NCBI GenBank assembly: GCA_011523195.1
Contig: WTHH01000564.1
Location: 1 to 6,724, forward strand
Length of the DNA stretch: 6,724 nt
Direction: 5' to 3'
Source: Verrucomicrobiales bacterium
GTDB taxonomy: Bacteria; Verrucomicrobiota; Verrucomicrobiia; Limisphaerales; UBA1096
A model generated the notes under the pieces. The model was given only the letters and a program-made list of their open reading frames with translations, was not told the origin of the DNA and made no database searches. Of the stretch, positions 6,484-6,724 are shown one piece after another (position 1 is the stretch's first letter; the number at the start of each line of letters is the position of its first letter). The translations under genes were made by a program, and so were the position numbers.

Positions 6484-6529
6484 AACAGGGTTTGGCTAAC
6501 TCCGTATGCAGCCTCTCCCTGTTTTTTTT
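6484..6529 (+). terminator. Rightward intrinsic terminator-like hairpin with T-run
   Basis: AACAGGG (6484-6490) pairs with CCCTGTT (6517-6523), with an inner GGCT/AGCC pair (6494-6497, 6510-6513). A run of eight T covers 6522-6529. The T-run is on the + strand, so it would stop rightward transcripts before the reading frame at 6581. No rightward gene lies close upstream, so it either blocks incoming transcription, as near some insertion sequences, or acts as a leader attenuator. Confidence 0.5.
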
Positions 6530-6553
6530 GTGTAAAAAATAAACTGATGTATT

Positions 6554-6559
6554 TATGAT
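6554..6559 (+). promoter_or_regulatory. Possible -10 box TATGAT for the frame at 6581
   Basis: TATGAT matches five of six bases of the TATAAT consensus and lies 21 bases before the ATG. The -35 candidate 17 bases upstream (TGTAAA) is poor. Confidence 0.25.
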
Positions 6560-6580
6560 ACACGTACCAACGGATGCAAG

Positions 6581-6724
6581 ATGTTCGAGCCTTTTGAGGA
6601 GGCAATTCTGGACACGCCGCCGCCTTCGCCGCCGCCGCCTTCGCCAGAGCCTGAGCAGACAATGATGACGCTTCAACAGCAAGCTCTTGAAGGCTTGCTC
6701 GCTCTCGTGCTGCCTGAGTATGTG
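6581..6724 (+). CDS. N-terminus of proline-rich protein, cut by window end (possible transposase N-region)
   Basis: From ATG 6581 the frame is open for 48 codons to the window edge. It reads MFEPFEEAILDT, a proline-rich PPPSPPPPSPEPEQ stretch, then TLQQQALEGLLALVLPEYV. The last segment (LLALVLPEYV) resembles what I recall of the start of ISAon1/ISL3-type transposase N-region proteins, where a Leu-rich helix meets LPE. The proline stretch is not part of that picture. A stop at 6545-6547 lies upstream in frame with no ATG, GTG or TTG between, which favours this start. No Shine-Dalgarno is seen. The ATG at 6574 in another frame stops after seven codons. It could equally be an unrelated hypothetical protein. 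Confidence 0.5.
   Translation, partial: MFEPFEEAILDTPPPSPPPPSPEPEQTMMTLQQQALEGLLALVLPEYV
6616..6645 (+). repeat. 15-bp tandem repeat, two copies, in the proline-rich segment
   Basis: GCCGCCGCCTTCGCC occurs twice back to back (6616-6630 and 6631-6645). In the frame from 6581 it encodes two PPPSP units. Its length is a multiple of three, so slippage would add or remove whole units. Confidence 0.8.

Noticed and set aside
6416..6682. Minus-strand frames with arginine- or alanine-rich starts at the right end
   Set aside because: The biased composition comes from the antisense of the GCCGCCGCCTTC tandem repeat. They run through the terminator-like hairpin, and the plus-strand frame at 6581 is a better candidate.

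Overview
The window is a GC-rich bacterial segment with five closely spaced rightward genes (about 1-4736), followed by a visibly AT-richer stretch with one leftward gene (4871-6346) and the start of a rightward reading frame cut by the window edge (6581 onward). A Verrucomicrobiota-type bacterium is the best guess. The leftward ankyrin protein ends in the short 'STDL..W...F.DP...RCFYR' module I associate with secreted Verrucomicrobiota proteins, and the menaquinone genes belong to the futalosine route used by many members of that phylum. This is inference from protein style, not a database match.

Region 1-1596 holds the 3' part of mqnE (aminofutalosine synthase) and a complete mqnA (chorismate dehydratase), one base apart. 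These are the first two steps of the futalosine pathway to menaquinone.

Region 1597-3468 begins with two palindromes separated by 2 bases. Next come a 72-residue lipoprotein-like protein ending in a CxxC pair, and an exported protein joining a thioredoxin domain (CVPC) to what looks like an outer-membrane beta-barrel. The barrel reading frame is broken by one in-frame TAG at 3160-3162. Past it the same frame stays open and barrel-like to a natural-looking end (...FSHQF, stop 3466-3468). That stop overlaps the likely TTG start of the next gene, a multi-spanning MOP-superfamily polysaccharide flippase (3465-4736).

Region 4737-6724 changes character. The ankyrin gene is AT-rich, reads against the other genes, and is flanked by an exact 12-bp direct repeat (CTTGGCTATGCG at 4748-4759 and 6359-6370). 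To its right is a terminator-like hairpin with an overlapping alternative hairpin, then a proline-rich N-terminus that may begin a transposase.

The strongest DNA-level signal is an iterated motif, GCGCTTGGCC, often seen as the full palindrome GCGCTTGGCCAAGCGC. It occurs five times exactly in the GC-rich part, in three genes and one intergenic gap, and the repeats beside the ankyrin gene resemble a diverged form. Functionally, the mqn genes make the membrane quinone, the lipoprotein and thioredoxin-barrel pair suggests envelope thiol chemistry, and the flippase serves surface glycan export. The link among these is proximity only.
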